Shown: piece by piece, positions 10,801 to 19,695 of the stretch
Position numbering within the stretch: position 1 is the stretch's first letter
Layout: each line of letters starts with the position of its first letter
Origin: Chryseobacterium luteum
GTDB taxonomy: Bacteria; Bacteroidota; Bacteroidia; Flavobacteriales; Weeksellaceae
NCBI RefSeq assembly: GCF_000737785.1
Contig: NZ_JPRO01000014.1
Location: 1-64,000, forward strand
Direction of reading: 5' to 3'
DNA length: 64,000 nucleotides
Translations under genes and position numbers: made by a program
Notes under the pieces: model-generated
What the model was told of the DNA's origin: nothing
Databases searched by the model: none
The model's input: only the letters and a program-made list of their open reading frames with translations

Positions 10801-11242
10801 AGCGACAGTGTATGTAACCGGCGGAACCCCTCCCTATCAGTATTCACTGGATGGATTTAATTATCAGTCTTCTCATGTTTTCATCGGGCTTTCAAGAGGG
10901 ATGCATAAGGTATATGTGCTGGGTTCAGACGGATGTATGCCTGTTACCAAAGAATTTTTGATCCTGAATCTTGTTAATGCCATCACACCGAACGGCGACG
11001 GTCTTAATGATGTTCTCAATTATTCAGATTTAAGGATCAAGCAGAATGTAAAAATAGAGGTTGCCGACCGCTATGGCTTCTCTGTTTACCAATCGTCCGA
11101 CAAGAATTATATATGGGACGGAAAGGCAAACGGAAGAAATCTTCCTACGGGTACCTATTGGTATGTTATCACATGGACAGAGCCTGACACCAAATTACCA
11201 GTTTCACATTCCGGATGGCTTTTAATTAAAAATCGTGATTAA
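7892..11242 (+). CDS. T9SS type B surface protein with IgGFc-binding-like domain (copy 1)
   Basis: 1116 residues. Signal peptide 1-18, then LDTEHWFAPM, which opens a domain of about 430 residues resembling the IgGFc-binding N-terminal family: ATEDNTTVTLSG, KPISVTNGNFNG, LMDQAIPVDRLGKDFVMV and a second ATENNTTLIVNG. After it come an Ig-like module around WYFNGVAIPGA, a cadherin-like module (about 530-630), repeats starting with a conserved cysteine, and an SprB-like module with GGTPPYQYSLDG near residue 975. The last 90 residues are a T9SS type B (gliding-motility-associated) sorting domain: ITPNGDGLND, DRYG, WDGKANGR and PTGTYWYVITW. It should be exported by Sec and then T9SS and fixed to the cell surface or released. 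Ligand and role are not known; an adhesin is an inference. Confidence 0.9.
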   Translation: MKKFLLAVCTFLCLFVNAQLDTEHWFAPMSASSLQGAPQCYLYLSTNETIPFSVQVSNNNTVFSTVQVSKGNPVQLNVPVNYMIASTVNSLFTQNNMGLHAKGSKKFFANFRFSVPNQAEIITSKGLAGIGKTFFIGTAPTTYPKDYVNSTVGVTATEDNTTVTLSGYNPDVVFSDGSVMPTRTFTINKGKSYILDVISDMGGLSNRKGLLGAKLVADKPISVTNGNFNGLYTTQNNSNVDILMDQAIPVDRLGKDFVMVKGNGPASSGMEKALVIATENNTTLIVNGNPVPGVSLNAGGYYLIEGTSYINQGNGNYNMSISASKNVYVYQLLAGTSGNTVYQTGGMNFIPPLSCFLPNEINEIGFINKIGTTYYDTKLNIITQTGASVTLNGNPIAAANGPFTVTGNPGWVTYSVMNVSGNITVNSTKPVTAGIAAGNGSVGYGGYFAGFSSVPAITKTGDCYAGIRLEVDNSYDAYQWYFNGVAIPGATSYFINPELYGAGTYTCYITKNNCESRLTSEYQYTLCPPISTTTYNIGSCNTKVITPVFTNSTQTIVPSHTSIISQATNGTATVNPATGQITYVPNTGLTTDTTDSFIYYIDGNGNPADFEYFKVVVNIDVLQTQNAALSSCANAGGNGTFDLTAAVLSPDPGTTATYYTNANLTGQITTPTSYSGPAGTIYANVTSASGCSKPTQITLTLNSSPNVNTGNFNASFCDDNFDGIISVNFGTVTPQIVSNPASFTVKYYLVQADATAGNNNTLPANWTYNTNTTVYVRVSSNVGDCPPAFGQINFTIGNKITLITNSVTADVCDNDLSGSESSSLNDYKNLFTADPTVILSFHTSLADAQAGTNPISPAQNITSVHTYYVRFQSSTGCPNTGILKLTLKTPKRSERLHNQVVCSDEKVILDAGPGFSSYLWSNGATTQSITVGAGNYYVDLGSNGCVYRQTVSVTTAQAPAITRIDTSGSTATVYVTGGTPPYQYSLDGFNYQSSHVFIGLSRGMHKVYVLGSDGCMPVTKEFLILNLVNAITPNGDGLNDVLNYSDLRIKQNVKIEVADRYGFSVYQSSDKNYIWDGKANGRNLPTGTYWYVITWTEPDTKLPVSHSGWLLIKNRD

Positions 11243-11288
11243 TTTCTAACTTTTGTTATATTTATTAATACTTTTTCAAATATTATTT

Positions 11289-11296
11289 TAAATTTG
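11289..11296 (+). promoter_or_regulatory. Promoter -7 element TAAATTTG of second IgGFc-like gene
   Basis: TAnnTTTG match 22 bases upstream of the ATG at 11319. No terminator is visible between copies 1 and 2, so read-through is also possible. Confidence 0.55.
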
Positions 11297-11318
11297 TAGA
11301 AATCCTAATTCCACAAAC

Positions 11319-14174
11319 ATGAAAAGATTTCTACTCAGCTTGGTATTATTTCTTTTATCAGTTAATACACTCTTTGCACAAAGAGATACGGAGCATTGGT
11401 TTGCCCCTATGGCAGCTAAGCCCAGCGCGCTGAACAGTCCTAAACAGGCCTTATATTTCTCTACAGATTCTGTAACCCCATTTCCTGTAGAAATATACAG
11501 TAACGGTGCATTGCTTGGGACAGTAACCATCATGAAGGGTGATCCAAAAGTATTTAACATTACTACAGCGACAATGATCACTTCTACTCCGGCCGAAATG
11601 TTTACACCAATCGGTAAAGGAATCTATACTAAAGGACTAAAGCCATATTATGTTAATTTCAGATTCAGTGTTACCAGCCACGGGGAAATATTAACTTCCA
11701 AGGGGAAAGCAGGGATTGGAAAAAAATTCTACGCTGCTTCTGCCCCGATGACCGGTGAAAGTATTATCTATTTAAATTTTACGGCCGGTGTTATGGCTAC
11801 TGAAGACAATACCACGGTTACCGTTTCAGGATATAGCCCGGGACTGCAGTTTACAAACGGCAGTACAGGAACTACGACTCCAACAATGTCGTTTACCCTT
11901 AACAAAGGACAGGCTTATATCATTGAGGGACGCGATAATACAGGAACCAATGCCACAGGTTTTATTGGCGCGAAAATAGAAGCCAATAAACCCGTATCGG
12001 TTACCAATGGTAACTTTAACGGTCAGTTTGCCCTTCCTCCAAGCGCAGGATCCTCCGGTTCTGATATTGTAATGGACCAATCAGTTCCTACAGACCGATT
12101 AGGAAATGAATTCGTGCTTGTAAAAGGAAACGGAGACAACAACGACGGAGATGAAGATGCACTGATCATCGCAACTGAAGACAACACGGAAATATTTCTC
12201 AACGGGTCTACCACTCCTGTCCAAACCCTGAATGAAGGACAATGGATGAGAGTAGGCCAGGGACCCAACAATACCTATGTATTCCCATATATTGATCAGG
12301 GGAATTCTCACTTCAATATGCACATCAAAACCTCTAAAAATGCATATGTATATCAGCTTTTAGCCGGTCTTCCAAACAGTACGGCAACAGAAGGCTTCAA
12401 TTACATCCCGCCTTTGAACTGCTTCCTGCCGAGAAAAATCGACGAGATCGGATTGATCAATGAACTTCCTGAAACTTCTTCCAGCGGAACTAAAAATATA
12501 AAATTAAATATCCTTACTGAAACGGGAGCAGCAGTTACCGTAAATGGAGTTGCACCTCCGGCTACACAAGGACCTTTCACTGTAACAGGAACTACTGCAT
12601 GGGTATCTTATTCTGTTCCCAATATTACAGGAAATGTTACCGTTGTATCCTCTAAAGCAGTTACAGCAGGAATTTCTGCAGGAAGTGGAGCTGTAGGGTA
12701 CGGTGGTTACTTTGCCGGATTCTCATCCATCCCTGTAATTGCCAAACGTTCCGGAGAATGTGCTCCCGGGATTGTTCTTGAAGTGGACGACAGCTATGAA
12801 GGCTACCAGTGGTTCTTAAACGGGACAGCTATTACGGGCGCAACAGCCAATACGTTTTCTCCTGTTGCTTCCGGAAACTATACGGTAAAAGTAACAATGG
12901 GTACATGCCCACCTGTTACAACTCCTATCTATAAGGTATTTACCTGTTTGAAACTGACTACACAAACACTGAATGCATGTTCTACGAAAGTAATTACGCC
13001 TGCCTTCACCTCTTCAACACAGACTCCTGTAGCAGGAACACTGGTTATCATAACTCCACCGGCAAACGGTACAGCCGTAGTGAACGCGAACGGAACGATC
13101 ACCTATACTCCTACTACCAACTACTACGGTCCGGACCAGATCGTATATAAATTCTGCGGTAATGCTACTGAGTTTATCGATTGTGAACAGGTTACTTTAA
13201 AACTCACTGTAGTGCCGTTCGTTGTGAGAGATGCAGTAATCCAGGCATGTCAGTATGATGTGGATCCGTATGCTTATTTTGACCTAACCAAAGCCAGCGT
13301 TACCGACTATAATGCGGTAACCAAAAAATATTATCCTACAATGGCGGATCTTATTGCAGGAACCAATGAGATTACTCCTCCTGACAATTATCCATCTGCC
13401 GGCGGATTTGTTTATGTAAAAGTGACGACCAGCGAAGGATGTACAGCCAATGCAAAAATTCAGTTGATTCCTCTTCCTATCAAAAAATCACCGATACTTG
13501 TTGATCAGTTTATCTGTGTAGACAGCCAGACAAACCTGGATGCAGGACCCGGATACGAATCTTATCTATGGAATACAGGAGCTACAACATCTTCTATTCA
13601 AAATGTAGGTATTGGAGAATATTATGTAATTCTGGGCAAAAACGGATGTTCACTTAAACAGGTTGTAAGAGTAAGAAAAGTGGAAGACCCTGTCATCACC
13701 AAGATTGAAATATCCAACACCACAGCTACAGTGATTGTAAACGGCGGAAAACCTCCATACAAATATGCTGTGGATACACCGGGCAACTGGCAGGATTCTA
13801 ATATATTTACAGGACTGACAAGAGGCCAGCATACTTTCTACGTGAAAGACATCTACAATTGTGACCCTACATCTGTAGAAGTAACGGTTCCTAATTTAGT
13901 AAACGCCATTACTCCTAACGGTGACAATAAAAATGATTATATAGATTACAGTGAGCTTGCCTATAAAGAAAACCTTACGTTTGTAATTTATGACAGATAC
14001 GGAAACATGATATTTACCGGAAACAAATTCAATAATTACAAATGGGACGGAAAACATTATGACAAAAAACTGGTAACCGGAACCTATTGGTATCATATCA
14101 ACTGGAATGAATCCAATAAAGAAAAAACTCCTATCCATTATACAGGATGGATTTTAGTTAAAAACATTGAATAA
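11319..14174 (+). CDS. T9SS type B surface protein with IgGFc-binding-like domain (copy 2)
   Basis: 951 residues, the shortest of three tandem paralogues. Signal peptide (about 1-20), then RDTEHWFAPM and the same IgGFc-binding-like domain: ATEDNTTVTVSGYS, NKPVSVTNGNFNGQF, VMDQSVPTDRLGNEFVLVKG and YVYQLLAG. One Ig-like module (YQWFLNGTAITGAT) and one cadherin-like module follow (NGTITYTPTTNYYGPDQIVYKF). It lacks one of the cysteine-starting repeats seen in copies 1 and 3, which accounts for most of the length difference. The C-terminus is a T9SS type B sorting domain (NAITPNGDNKND, YDRYGN, WDGKHYDKK, TGTYWYHINW). A terminator follows. Confidence 0.9.
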   Translation: MKRFLLSLVLFLLSVNTLFAQRDTEHWFAPMAAKPSALNSPKQALYFSTDSVTPFPVEIYSNGALLGTVTIMKGDPKVFNITTATMITSTPAEMFTPIGKGIYTKGLKPYYVNFRFSVTSHGEILTSKGKAGIGKKFYAASAPMTGESIIYLNFTAGVMATEDNTTVTVSGYSPGLQFTNGSTGTTTPTMSFTLNKGQAYIIEGRDNTGTNATGFIGAKIEANKPVSVTNGNFNGQFALPPSAGSSGSDIVMDQSVPTDRLGNEFVLVKGNGDNNDGDEDALIIATEDNTEIFLNGSTTPVQTLNEGQWMRVGQGPNNTYVFPYIDQGNSHFNMHIKTSKNAYVYQLLAGLPNSTATEGFNYIPPLNCFLPRKIDEIGLINELPETSSSGTKNIKLNILTETGAAVTVNGVAPPATQGPFTVTGTTAWVSYSVPNITGNVTVVSSKAVTAGISAGSGAVGYGGYFAGFSSIPVIAKRSGECAPGIVLEVDDSYEGYQWFLNGTAITGATANTFSPVASGNYTVKVTMGTCPPVTTPIYKVFTCLKLTTQTLNACSTKVITPAFTSSTQTPVAGTLVIITPPANGTAVVNANGTITYTPTTNYYGPDQIVYKFCGNATEFIDCEQVTLKLTVVPFVVRDAVIQACQYDVDPYAYFDLTKASVTDYNAVTKKYYPTMADLIAGTNEITPPDNYPSAGGFVYVKVTTSEGCTANAKIQLIPLPIKKSPILVDQFICVDSQTNLDAGPGYESYLWNTGATTSSIQNVGIGEYYVILGKNGCSLKQVVRVRKVEDPVITKIEISNTTATVIVNGGKPPYKYAVDTPGNWQDSNIFTGLTRGQHTFYVKDIYNCDPTSVEVTVPNLVNAITPNGDNKNDYIDYSELAYKENLTFVIYDRYGNMIFTGNKFNNYKWDGKHYDKKLVTGTYWYHINWNESNKEKTPIHYTGWILVKNIE

Positions 14175-14192
14175 TACTCTTAAATCAATAAC

Positions 14193-14226
14193 AAAAAAAC
14201 CGCGATTTTAACGTCGCGGTTTTTTT
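14193..14226 (+). terminator. Terminator after IgGFc-like copy 2
   Basis: Hairpin AAAAAAACCGCGA / TCGCGGTTTTTTT with an 8-base loop, ending in a T run. Confidence 0.85.
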
Positions 14227-14260
14227 ATTACTTTTTCAAGCCATGAATCCATTTTATTAT

Positions 14261-14268
14261 TAAATTTG
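14261..14268 (+). promoter_or_regulatory. Promoter -7 element TAAATTTG of third IgGFc-like gene
   Basis: TAnnTTTG match 19 bases before the ATG at 14288 and just after the preceding terminator, so copy 3 is its own transcription unit. Confidence 0.6.
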
Positions 14269-14287
14269 TGTTAAATCCTCCTGCTGA

Positions 14288-17200
14288 ATGAAAAAAAATT
14301 TATCTTTTTTATTTATACTTTGCTTTTTCGCCTTTACCTTTGCCCAATTGGACAGGGAACACTGGTTTGCTCCCATGATGGATAGAAGTGCAAGTCCCAA
14401 TCCGTATCAGAAGTTGTATTTATCGACCAACAGGACCACCCCGTTTCCGGTAAACATTTATAATAACAATGTACTTATCGGTACCGTAACCATCAGTAAG
14501 AATAATCCCCAGAAATTTGATGTACTAAGAAATTATATTATCACCACTCTTCAGACAGATCTTTTCACTCCTACTACGAAAGGATTATATTTAAAAGCAG
14601 AATTTCCTTTTTATGCCAATCTGAGGTTTTCCGTATTCAATCATGCAGAGATCATTACTTCCAAGGGAATACCTTCTACAGGAAAGAACTTTTATGCAGC
14701 AAACGCTCCTATCACGGTCAGTAATCCTATCTTAAACTTTATGGCCAGCGTTCTTGCAACCGAGGACAACACAACAGTTACAGTCAGTGGATATAAGCCT
14801 ACAGTACAGTTTTCAAACGGAACTACCGGAGCTACAAATCCCACAATGACTTTTACACTCAATAAAGGACAGTCATACATTATAGATGGTATAGGTACAG
14901 CCAACACGGATGGTTTCATTGGCGCTAAGATCACAGCCAATAAACCCGTAAATGTCACCAATGGAAATTTCAACGGCCAGTATGCAGGAAATGAACCTTT
15001 AAGTTCTGATATTTTAATGGATCAGGCTGTTCCTGTCGAAAGGCTCGGAACTGAGTTTGCCATGGTAAAAGGAAACGGCAGCGTCGGGTCCAACATGGAA
15101 GGAGCCATTGTCGTTGCCACAGAAGACAATACGCAGATCTTTGTCAATGATGAAATTCCGCCGCTTACCACCTTAAATACTGGACAGTATTTTATTGTTC
15201 CGAATTCAAAATATAAGCTTCAGGGAGGAGGACATTATAATCTTTATCTTAAAACATCTAAAAACGCCTATGTTTACCAGATTCTTGCGGGAGATTCCGT
15301 TTCAGGAAGCGAGGTAGCAACGGGCGGTTTCAATTTTATTCCTGCCCTGAACTGCTATCTTCCGAAGCAGATCAATGAGCTGGGTTTTATTAATGAGAAC
15401 TTTGTTCATTCCACGGCTAACCCATCAGGAGTTCTTAATATTCCTACCAGGCTGAACCTTATTACAGAAAGAGGGGCTAATGTCACGGTAAACGGAGCTG
15501 TTCCGCCAGCAACAGCAGGTCCATTCGATATGACAGGTACGAACAACTGGGTCACCTATGGAATACCTAATGTAACCGGAACCATCACTGTAATTTCAGA
15601 CAAAGCCATCACAGCAGGAATTACGGCAGGAAGTAATGCTGTAGGATATGGAGGCTTTTTCGCCGGTTTTCCTACGCAGCCTGTTATATTAAGGTCTGGA
15701 GGAACCTGTGTTCCGGGCATCGTACTTACGGTAGACCCTGTTATTTATGATACCTACCAATGGTTTGTGAATGGAACGCTAATTCCCGGGGCTACAGGAG
15801 CATCCATCACTCCTGCACAGTCCGGATATTACACTTGTTCAGTGACCATGGGAAGATGTGCGCCATTGGTAACGGACCAGTATAAAGTGCTGAACTGTAC
15901 AAAACTCACTACATCAACCTATAATGTCTGCAGCACAAAAACTATTACACCTGCATTCAGCAGCTCTCCACAGACACCTGTACCTTCTACAGTTGCTATC
16001 GTAAGTGCTCCTGCATTCGGAACGGCAGTGATAGACCCTGTGACGGGAATCATTACTTATACCGTTAATACACCCGGAACTACCGGGACGGATACCTTCA
16101 CCTATACTTTCTGCGGAAATGATCCTGTTTTCCCAGACTGTGAAACAATAACCGTCACCATCAATATTCTTTCTCTTATTGTAACGAATGCTACATTGCA
16201 TGCCTGTAATATCAACGGGCAGGGAACCTTTAATCTTACGTCTGCCAATATAACCAACAATTCACCGGTAACTATTACCTACTACCCTAGCCTGGCAGAT
16301 GCCCAGACGGAAAATCCCGGGACACTTATCACTTCCACCAATGCCTATACTGCGCCGGACGGAACTATAGTGTATGCTGTGGTGAAAAATAACCAGGGCT
16401 GTAAAAGTATAGCCCAGATCACCCTTTCTTTATACAATCTGGCTATTGTACAGAATAATTATAACGGTATTTTCTGTGATGACAATATGGACGGAACAGT
16501 GACCGTCATACTCTCCAATATAACAGGCATTGTACTGAATAACCCCGGTTATTTTACCAACGTAAGGTATTACGCATCCCTTGCTGATGCCAATGCTGGA
16601 AATGCCAATACCCTTCCTAATAACTGGAGCTATACGGCTACAACTACCATTTACATAAGAGTTGAATCTCCCGATGGCTGTGCTGTCGTAGTGAAACCTT
16701 TACAGTTCAGTATCGGAGCGCGTATTTCTTTATTAACACTTGCAGCGGTGACAAATATTTGTGATGATGATCTTGACGGAATAAAAGCAGTTAATCTCGC
16801 ACAGTTTATTCCACAGTTTACAGCAGATCCCAACGTAACTTATACTTTTCACGGAAATTTGACGGATGCCCAGAATGACAGCAATCCTATAGCGGCAACA
16901 GTTAATATTACCGGGACACAGACTTATTATATACGGTTTGAGAAAAATGGTGTCTGCCCCGAGGTTGCATCTATTAAAATCACAGTTAAAGTCCCTAAGA
17001 AATCTGATCTCTTGAAAGACCAGATTATCTGTCCTAAAGCCACCACTAAATTAGATGCCGGTCCCGGATTTGAAAAGTACCTGTGGAGTACGGGAGCTAC
17101 TTCACCTTCTATTTCCAATGTTCCGGCAGGAAGCTACTGGGTAGAGCTTACATTCAATGGCTGTGTTTACAAACAGTATGTTACCGTTACAGAAGCCGCT

Positions 17201-17680
17201 ATCCCGGTAATTGCTTCTATTGAAATCAACGGAACCACCGTAACGGTTGGAGCAAGCGGCGGTACACCTCCTTATGAATATTCCCTGGATGGAGTTAGCT
17301 GGCAGAGCTCGAATGCTTTCAACAACGTGCCAAGAGGAAGCCATTTCGTTTTTGTGAGAGATTCTAAGTTATGTAGTGAAGCAAGCAGACCATTTGCCAT
17401 CATCAACCTGATCAATACCATCACTCCTAACGGCGACGGCCACAATGATGACATAAACTACTCCGCTTTAATGAGTAATACGAATCTGGAATTCAGAATA
17501 TTTGACCGTTACGGAGCCGAAATATTCAGAGGAAGCCCTACCAACCGGTATACCTGGGATGGAAGAATGGGCGGAAGGCCCGTACCAACAGCCACCTACT
17601 GGTATTTTATCACATGGACTGAATACGGCACTTCTACTTCTGTAAAATACACAAGCTGGCTGCTGGTAAAACATAAGTAA
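14288..17680 (+). CDS. T9SS type B surface protein with IgGFc-binding-like domain (copy 3)
   Basis: 1130 residues, built like copy 1. Signal peptide, LDREHWFAPMMD, then an IgGFc-binding-like domain (LATEDNTTVTVSGYK, NKPVNVTNGNFNGQY, LMDQAVPVERLGTEFAMVKG). An Ig-like module (YQWFVNGTLIPGATG) follows, then a cadherin-like module (TGTDTFTYTFCGND) and repeats introduced by CDDNMDGTV and CDDDLDGIKAV. These D-rich CDD motifs look like calcium-binding loops (inference). An SprB-like module (GGTPPYEYSLDG) and the type B sorting domain complete it (NTITPNGDGHNDD, FDRYGAEIF, WDGRMGGR, PTATYWYFITW). Surface location by T9SS is well supported; the ligand is unknown. Confidence 0.9.
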   Translation: MKKNLSFLFILCFFAFTFAQLDREHWFAPMMDRSASPNPYQKLYLSTNRTTPFPVNIYNNNVLIGTVTISKNNPQKFDVLRNYIITTLQTDLFTPTTKGLYLKAEFPFYANLRFSVFNHAEIITSKGIPSTGKNFYAANAPITVSNPILNFMASVLATEDNTTVTVSGYKPTVQFSNGTTGATNPTMTFTLNKGQSYIIDGIGTANTDGFIGAKITANKPVNVTNGNFNGQYAGNEPLSSDILMDQAVPVERLGTEFAMVKGNGSVGSNMEGAIVVATEDNTQIFVNDEIPPLTTLNTGQYFIVPNSKYKLQGGGHYNLYLKTSKNAYVYQILAGDSVSGSEVATGGFNFIPALNCYLPKQINELGFINENFVHSTANPSGVLNIPTRLNLITERGANVTVNGAVPPATAGPFDMTGTNNWVTYGIPNVTGTITVISDKAITAGITAGSNAVGYGGFFAGFPTQPVILRSGGTCVPGIVLTVDPVIYDTYQWFVNGTLIPGATGASITPAQSGYYTCSVTMGRCAPLVTDQYKVLNCTKLTTSTYNVCSTKTITPAFSSSPQTPVPSTVAIVSAPAFGTAVIDPVTGIITYTVNTPGTTGTDTFTYTFCGNDPVFPDCETITVTINILSLIVTNATLHACNINGQGTFNLTSANITNNSPVTITYYPSLADAQTENPGTLITSTNAYTAPDGTIVYAVVKNNQGCKSIAQITLSLYNLAIVQNNYNGIFCDDNMDGTVTVILSNITGIVLNNPGYFTNVRYYASLADANAGNANTLPNNWSYTATTTIYIRVESPDGCAVVVKPLQFSIGARISLLTLAAVTNICDDDLDGIKAVNLAQFIPQFTADPNVTYTFHGNLTDAQNDSNPIAATVNITGTQTYYIRFEKNGVCPEVASIKITVKVPKKSDLLKDQIICPKATTKLDAGPGFEKYLWSTGATSPSISNVPAGSYWVELTFNGCVYKQYVTVTEAAIPVIASIEINGTTVTVGASGGTPPYEYSLDGVSWQSSNAFNNVPRGSHFVFVRDSKLCSEASRPFAIINLINTITPNGDGHNDDINYSALMSNTNLEFRIFDRYGAEIFRGSPTNRYTWDGRMGGRPVPTATYWYFITWTEYGTSTSVKYTSWLLVKHK

Positions 17681-17823
17681 TGAAATGATTTCAGCTTAAA
17701 TTTCATGATACCGTTTTCATTTGTGAAAATTTATAACATTCATTAACAGTTGAGTGTTAAAGTTTAATATAACTTTAACCTCCAATAACTATCTTAATAG
17801 GTATAAATTGCTGTATTTCTACG

Positions 17824-17831
17824 TAATTTTG
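17824..17831 (+). promoter_or_regulatory. Promoter -7 element TAATTTTG
   Basis: TAnnTTTG match 10 bases before the ATG at 17842, giving a very short leader. Confidence 0.5.
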
Positions 17832-17841
17832 CCCCAATTAT

Positions 17842-18630
17842 ATGAAGAAGTTAATTACCCTTTTGATGCTGATTTTTCTGGCAAAAATCAATGCACAGAC
17901 ATACTCCGGAGAGGTATTTTTAAGAGACAATTCAATCTTGTATCTCAACCAGGTTTATGTAACCAATCTGAATACTCAGAAAACGGTACTTACCGACTAT
18001 AACGGCACTTATACCGTCCCCGCAGCTCCCGGAGATGTGATCCGTTTTACTTCTATCGTCACAGAGCGAAAAGATGTGAAACTTACTCCTCAGATGATGC
18101 AGCAGAAAAATTTAATTGAACTAAAAATTGCGTATTACGAGATTCAGGAGATTGTACTGAGCAGATTCAAGCCTACCGGAAACCTGAGGTATGACGTAAA
18201 TTCCATAAGAAAAGAGGATAAAGGACTGGCGATCAAAAAAGTAATCGGGCTGCCTGAGCCAAAAGGTGACGGGACCTCTCCGGAGCTTCCGGTTGCCGGA
18301 TTGAGGGACGGAGGACTTACTTTCAGCTTAGAAAGCATCTATGATATCCTTTCGGGAGACCGTAAGAAAAAACAGCGTTATATGGCATATGAGAGAATGA
18401 ATAATTCTGTGACGCAGATTAAGAATTATCTTGGTAAAGACTATTTCGCAAAATTCAAAATCCCTGAAAATCTTATTGACAATTTCCTTCAGTTTGTTTA
18501 TACTTCAGAAAATATTGAAGCTTATGTACTCTCCGGTAATTTTGAAGCTATAAAAATCCCTATCGAAAAATATCTGCCGATCTACCAGAAAAGACTTAAG
18601 ACCTCGAATCTTCAGGAAGTCATAAAATAA
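17842..18630 (+). CDS. Secreted carboxypeptidase-regulatory-like domain protein
   Basis: 262 residues. A signal peptide ends at INAQ (about residue 19). The next 80 residues form a CarboxypepD_reg-like beta-sandwich: TYSGEVFLRDNSILYLNQVYV, cut here to its pattern of a G-x-V strand, then LTDYNGTYTVPAAPGDVIRFTS, the 'd-x-x-G-x-y-x-l' core seen at the N-terminus of many Bacteroidota outer-membrane proteins. The rest (about 100-262) is an alpha-rich region with DGGLTFSLESIYDILSG and ends without a sorting domain. Flavobacteria carry similar stand-alone proteins, probably periplasmic or outer-membrane associated. The role is unknown. Confidence 0.75.
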   Translation: MKKLITLLMLIFLAKINAQTYSGEVFLRDNSILYLNQVYVTNLNTQKTVLTDYNGTYTVPAAPGDVIRFTSIVTERKDVKLTPQMMQQKNLIELKIAYYEIQEIVLSRFKPTGNLRYDVNSIRKEDKGLAIKKVIGLPEPKGDGTSPELPVAGLRDGGLTFSLESIYDILSGDRKKKQRYMAYERMNNSVTQIKNYLGKDYFAKFKIPENLIDNFLQFVYTSENIEAYVLSGNFEAIKIPIEKYLPIYQKRLKTSNLQEVIK

Positions 18631-18647
18631 GTCCGTCCGGGTCATTG

Positions 18648-18692
18648 AAGGAATGTATATTGTTTAACAATTTGTGATGCACATTCCTTTTT
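18648..18692 (+). terminator. Probable terminator
   Basis: AAGGAATGT (18648-18656) pairs with ACATTCCTT (18681-18689), followed by T-rich sequence. The loop is long (24 bases) and may hold a second small hairpin. Confidence 0.5.
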
Positions 18693-18825
18693 ATTTAAAA
18701 AAATGTTTATTTTTATCTCACAATAAAGTGTATAAAATAAAAGCCAGGGTATTTCGTTATTATAATAACTAACCGACCAAAACACAAATTAAGGAGGACA
18801 TCAGCTTTTAACTTAATATCTGTTA

Positions 18826-19599
18826 ATGAAAAAATTACTTTTACTGTTTGTTTCTGTTCTATTTTTTAATGTATCTGCCCAAAAAAAAGGGAAAGACTAC
18901 AGCAATATTTTAAAAAGTAAGAATATTTATGAAATCAATGCATTTCTAAGGGATGCACATCCTGATGATCCCAGAAGGTCTGTACTAAAGCCCCGGGTTA
19001 TGGAGATGATGACCCAATACATAAAAGATGCCCACCCTGCGGACCAGAAAGTAAAAGATATGCAGGAAATGCTTGCCCTGCTGAAAAGAAGACCGTCTAC
19101 AAAGATCAGTTTTGATGAAATGAATGCCATTATCAAACAGAAACAGATCGCTAAGTATAAGGCAGAACTCGCTGCCAAACAGCCTACTGTTGTTTATACC
19201 CCAAGCACTACCCAAAATGCTTTTGTTATCAATACCTCCGCCAATGTTGCTGTTCCGAATGCAGAAGCTGAAGAATTCAATATGCTGATGGCCGTGAATC
19301 CCGTGGAACACAAGAATAAAACGGTAAAAATATTAAATTCACTGTTCGATAATGACCCGAACAGCAAGGAAAGTATAGTTCTTATCAAGAATAATTCTGA
19401 CTGTAATATCATTGTAAGAATGGAAGGAGTGGGAACCACTAAATACAGGCTTGCCGTTCCTGCCCACGATGAAAGCACGATTGTTATAGCCAAGGGACAG
19501 TATCTTTTCACAAGTCTTGTTTGCGGCGCACAGTATGCTTCCCAAAAGACAATTGAAAAAGCGATTATGGTAGCATTGGGAACTTCCGCAGCACAGTAA
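18826..19599 (+). CDS. Secreted paralogue-family protein (unknown function)
   Basis: 257 residues. Signal peptide MKKLLLLFVSVLFFNVSAQ. The N-terminal part has INAFLRDAHPDDPRRSVLKPR, seen again as IEEYLRNAHPEDPKRMVLKP in the product at 20394. The C-terminal domain has KILNSLFDNDPNSKES, IKNNSDCNIIVRMEG, YRLAVPAHDESTIVIAKG and VCGAQYASQK, as in the gene at 5966. This gives two shared blocks joined by a variable linker. No TAnnTTTG element is visible upstream. trmB follows. Role unknown; the fold of the C-terminal block may be a small beta domain held by its two conserved cysteines (inference). Confidence 0.8.
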   Translation: MKKLLLLFVSVLFFNVSAQKKGKDYSNILKSKNIYEINAFLRDAHPDDPRRSVLKPRVMEMMTQYIKDAHPADQKVKDMQEMLALLKRRPSTKISFDEMNAIIKQKQIAKYKAELAAKQPTVVYTPSTTQNAFVINTSANVAVPNAEAEEFNMLMAVNPVEHKNKTVKILNSLFDNDPNSKESIVLIKNNSDCNIIVRMEGVGTTKYRLAVPAHDESTIVIAKGQYLFTSLVCGAQYASQKTIEKAIMVALGTSAAQ

Positions 19600-19666
19600 A
19601 CCTTTTATAAATATGCCCGGACCTGTCTTTTATGCTTAAAGGCAAGGTAATGTATGTAAAATTTGC

Positions 19667-19674
19667 TATTTTTG
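19667..19674 (+). promoter_or_regulatory. trmB promoter, -7 element TATTTTTG
   Basis: TAnnTTTG match 21 bases upstream of the ATG at 19696. It lies inside the longest possible reading frame (TTG at 19663), which argues that the ATG is the true start. Confidence 0.6.
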
Positions 19675-19695
19675 CGGGATTTTATAAATGACTCG

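Noticed and set aside
14692..17674. Several antisense frames of 60-95 codons in the IgGFc-like genes
   Set aside because: They follow the codon bias of the sense genes, have no starts with promoters and no recognisable domains.
18791..18798. AAGGAGGA, a Shine-Dalgarno-like word before the 18826 gene
   Set aside because: It lies almost 30 bases before the ATG, and genes here do not otherwise use such sites.
19663..19695. TTG start extending trmB by 11 codons
   Set aside because: The extension contains the TATTTTTG promoter element, so it cannot be translated from that promoter; same logic rejects TTG starts at 23810, 25317 (minus), 25452, 38913 and the extension at 54024.
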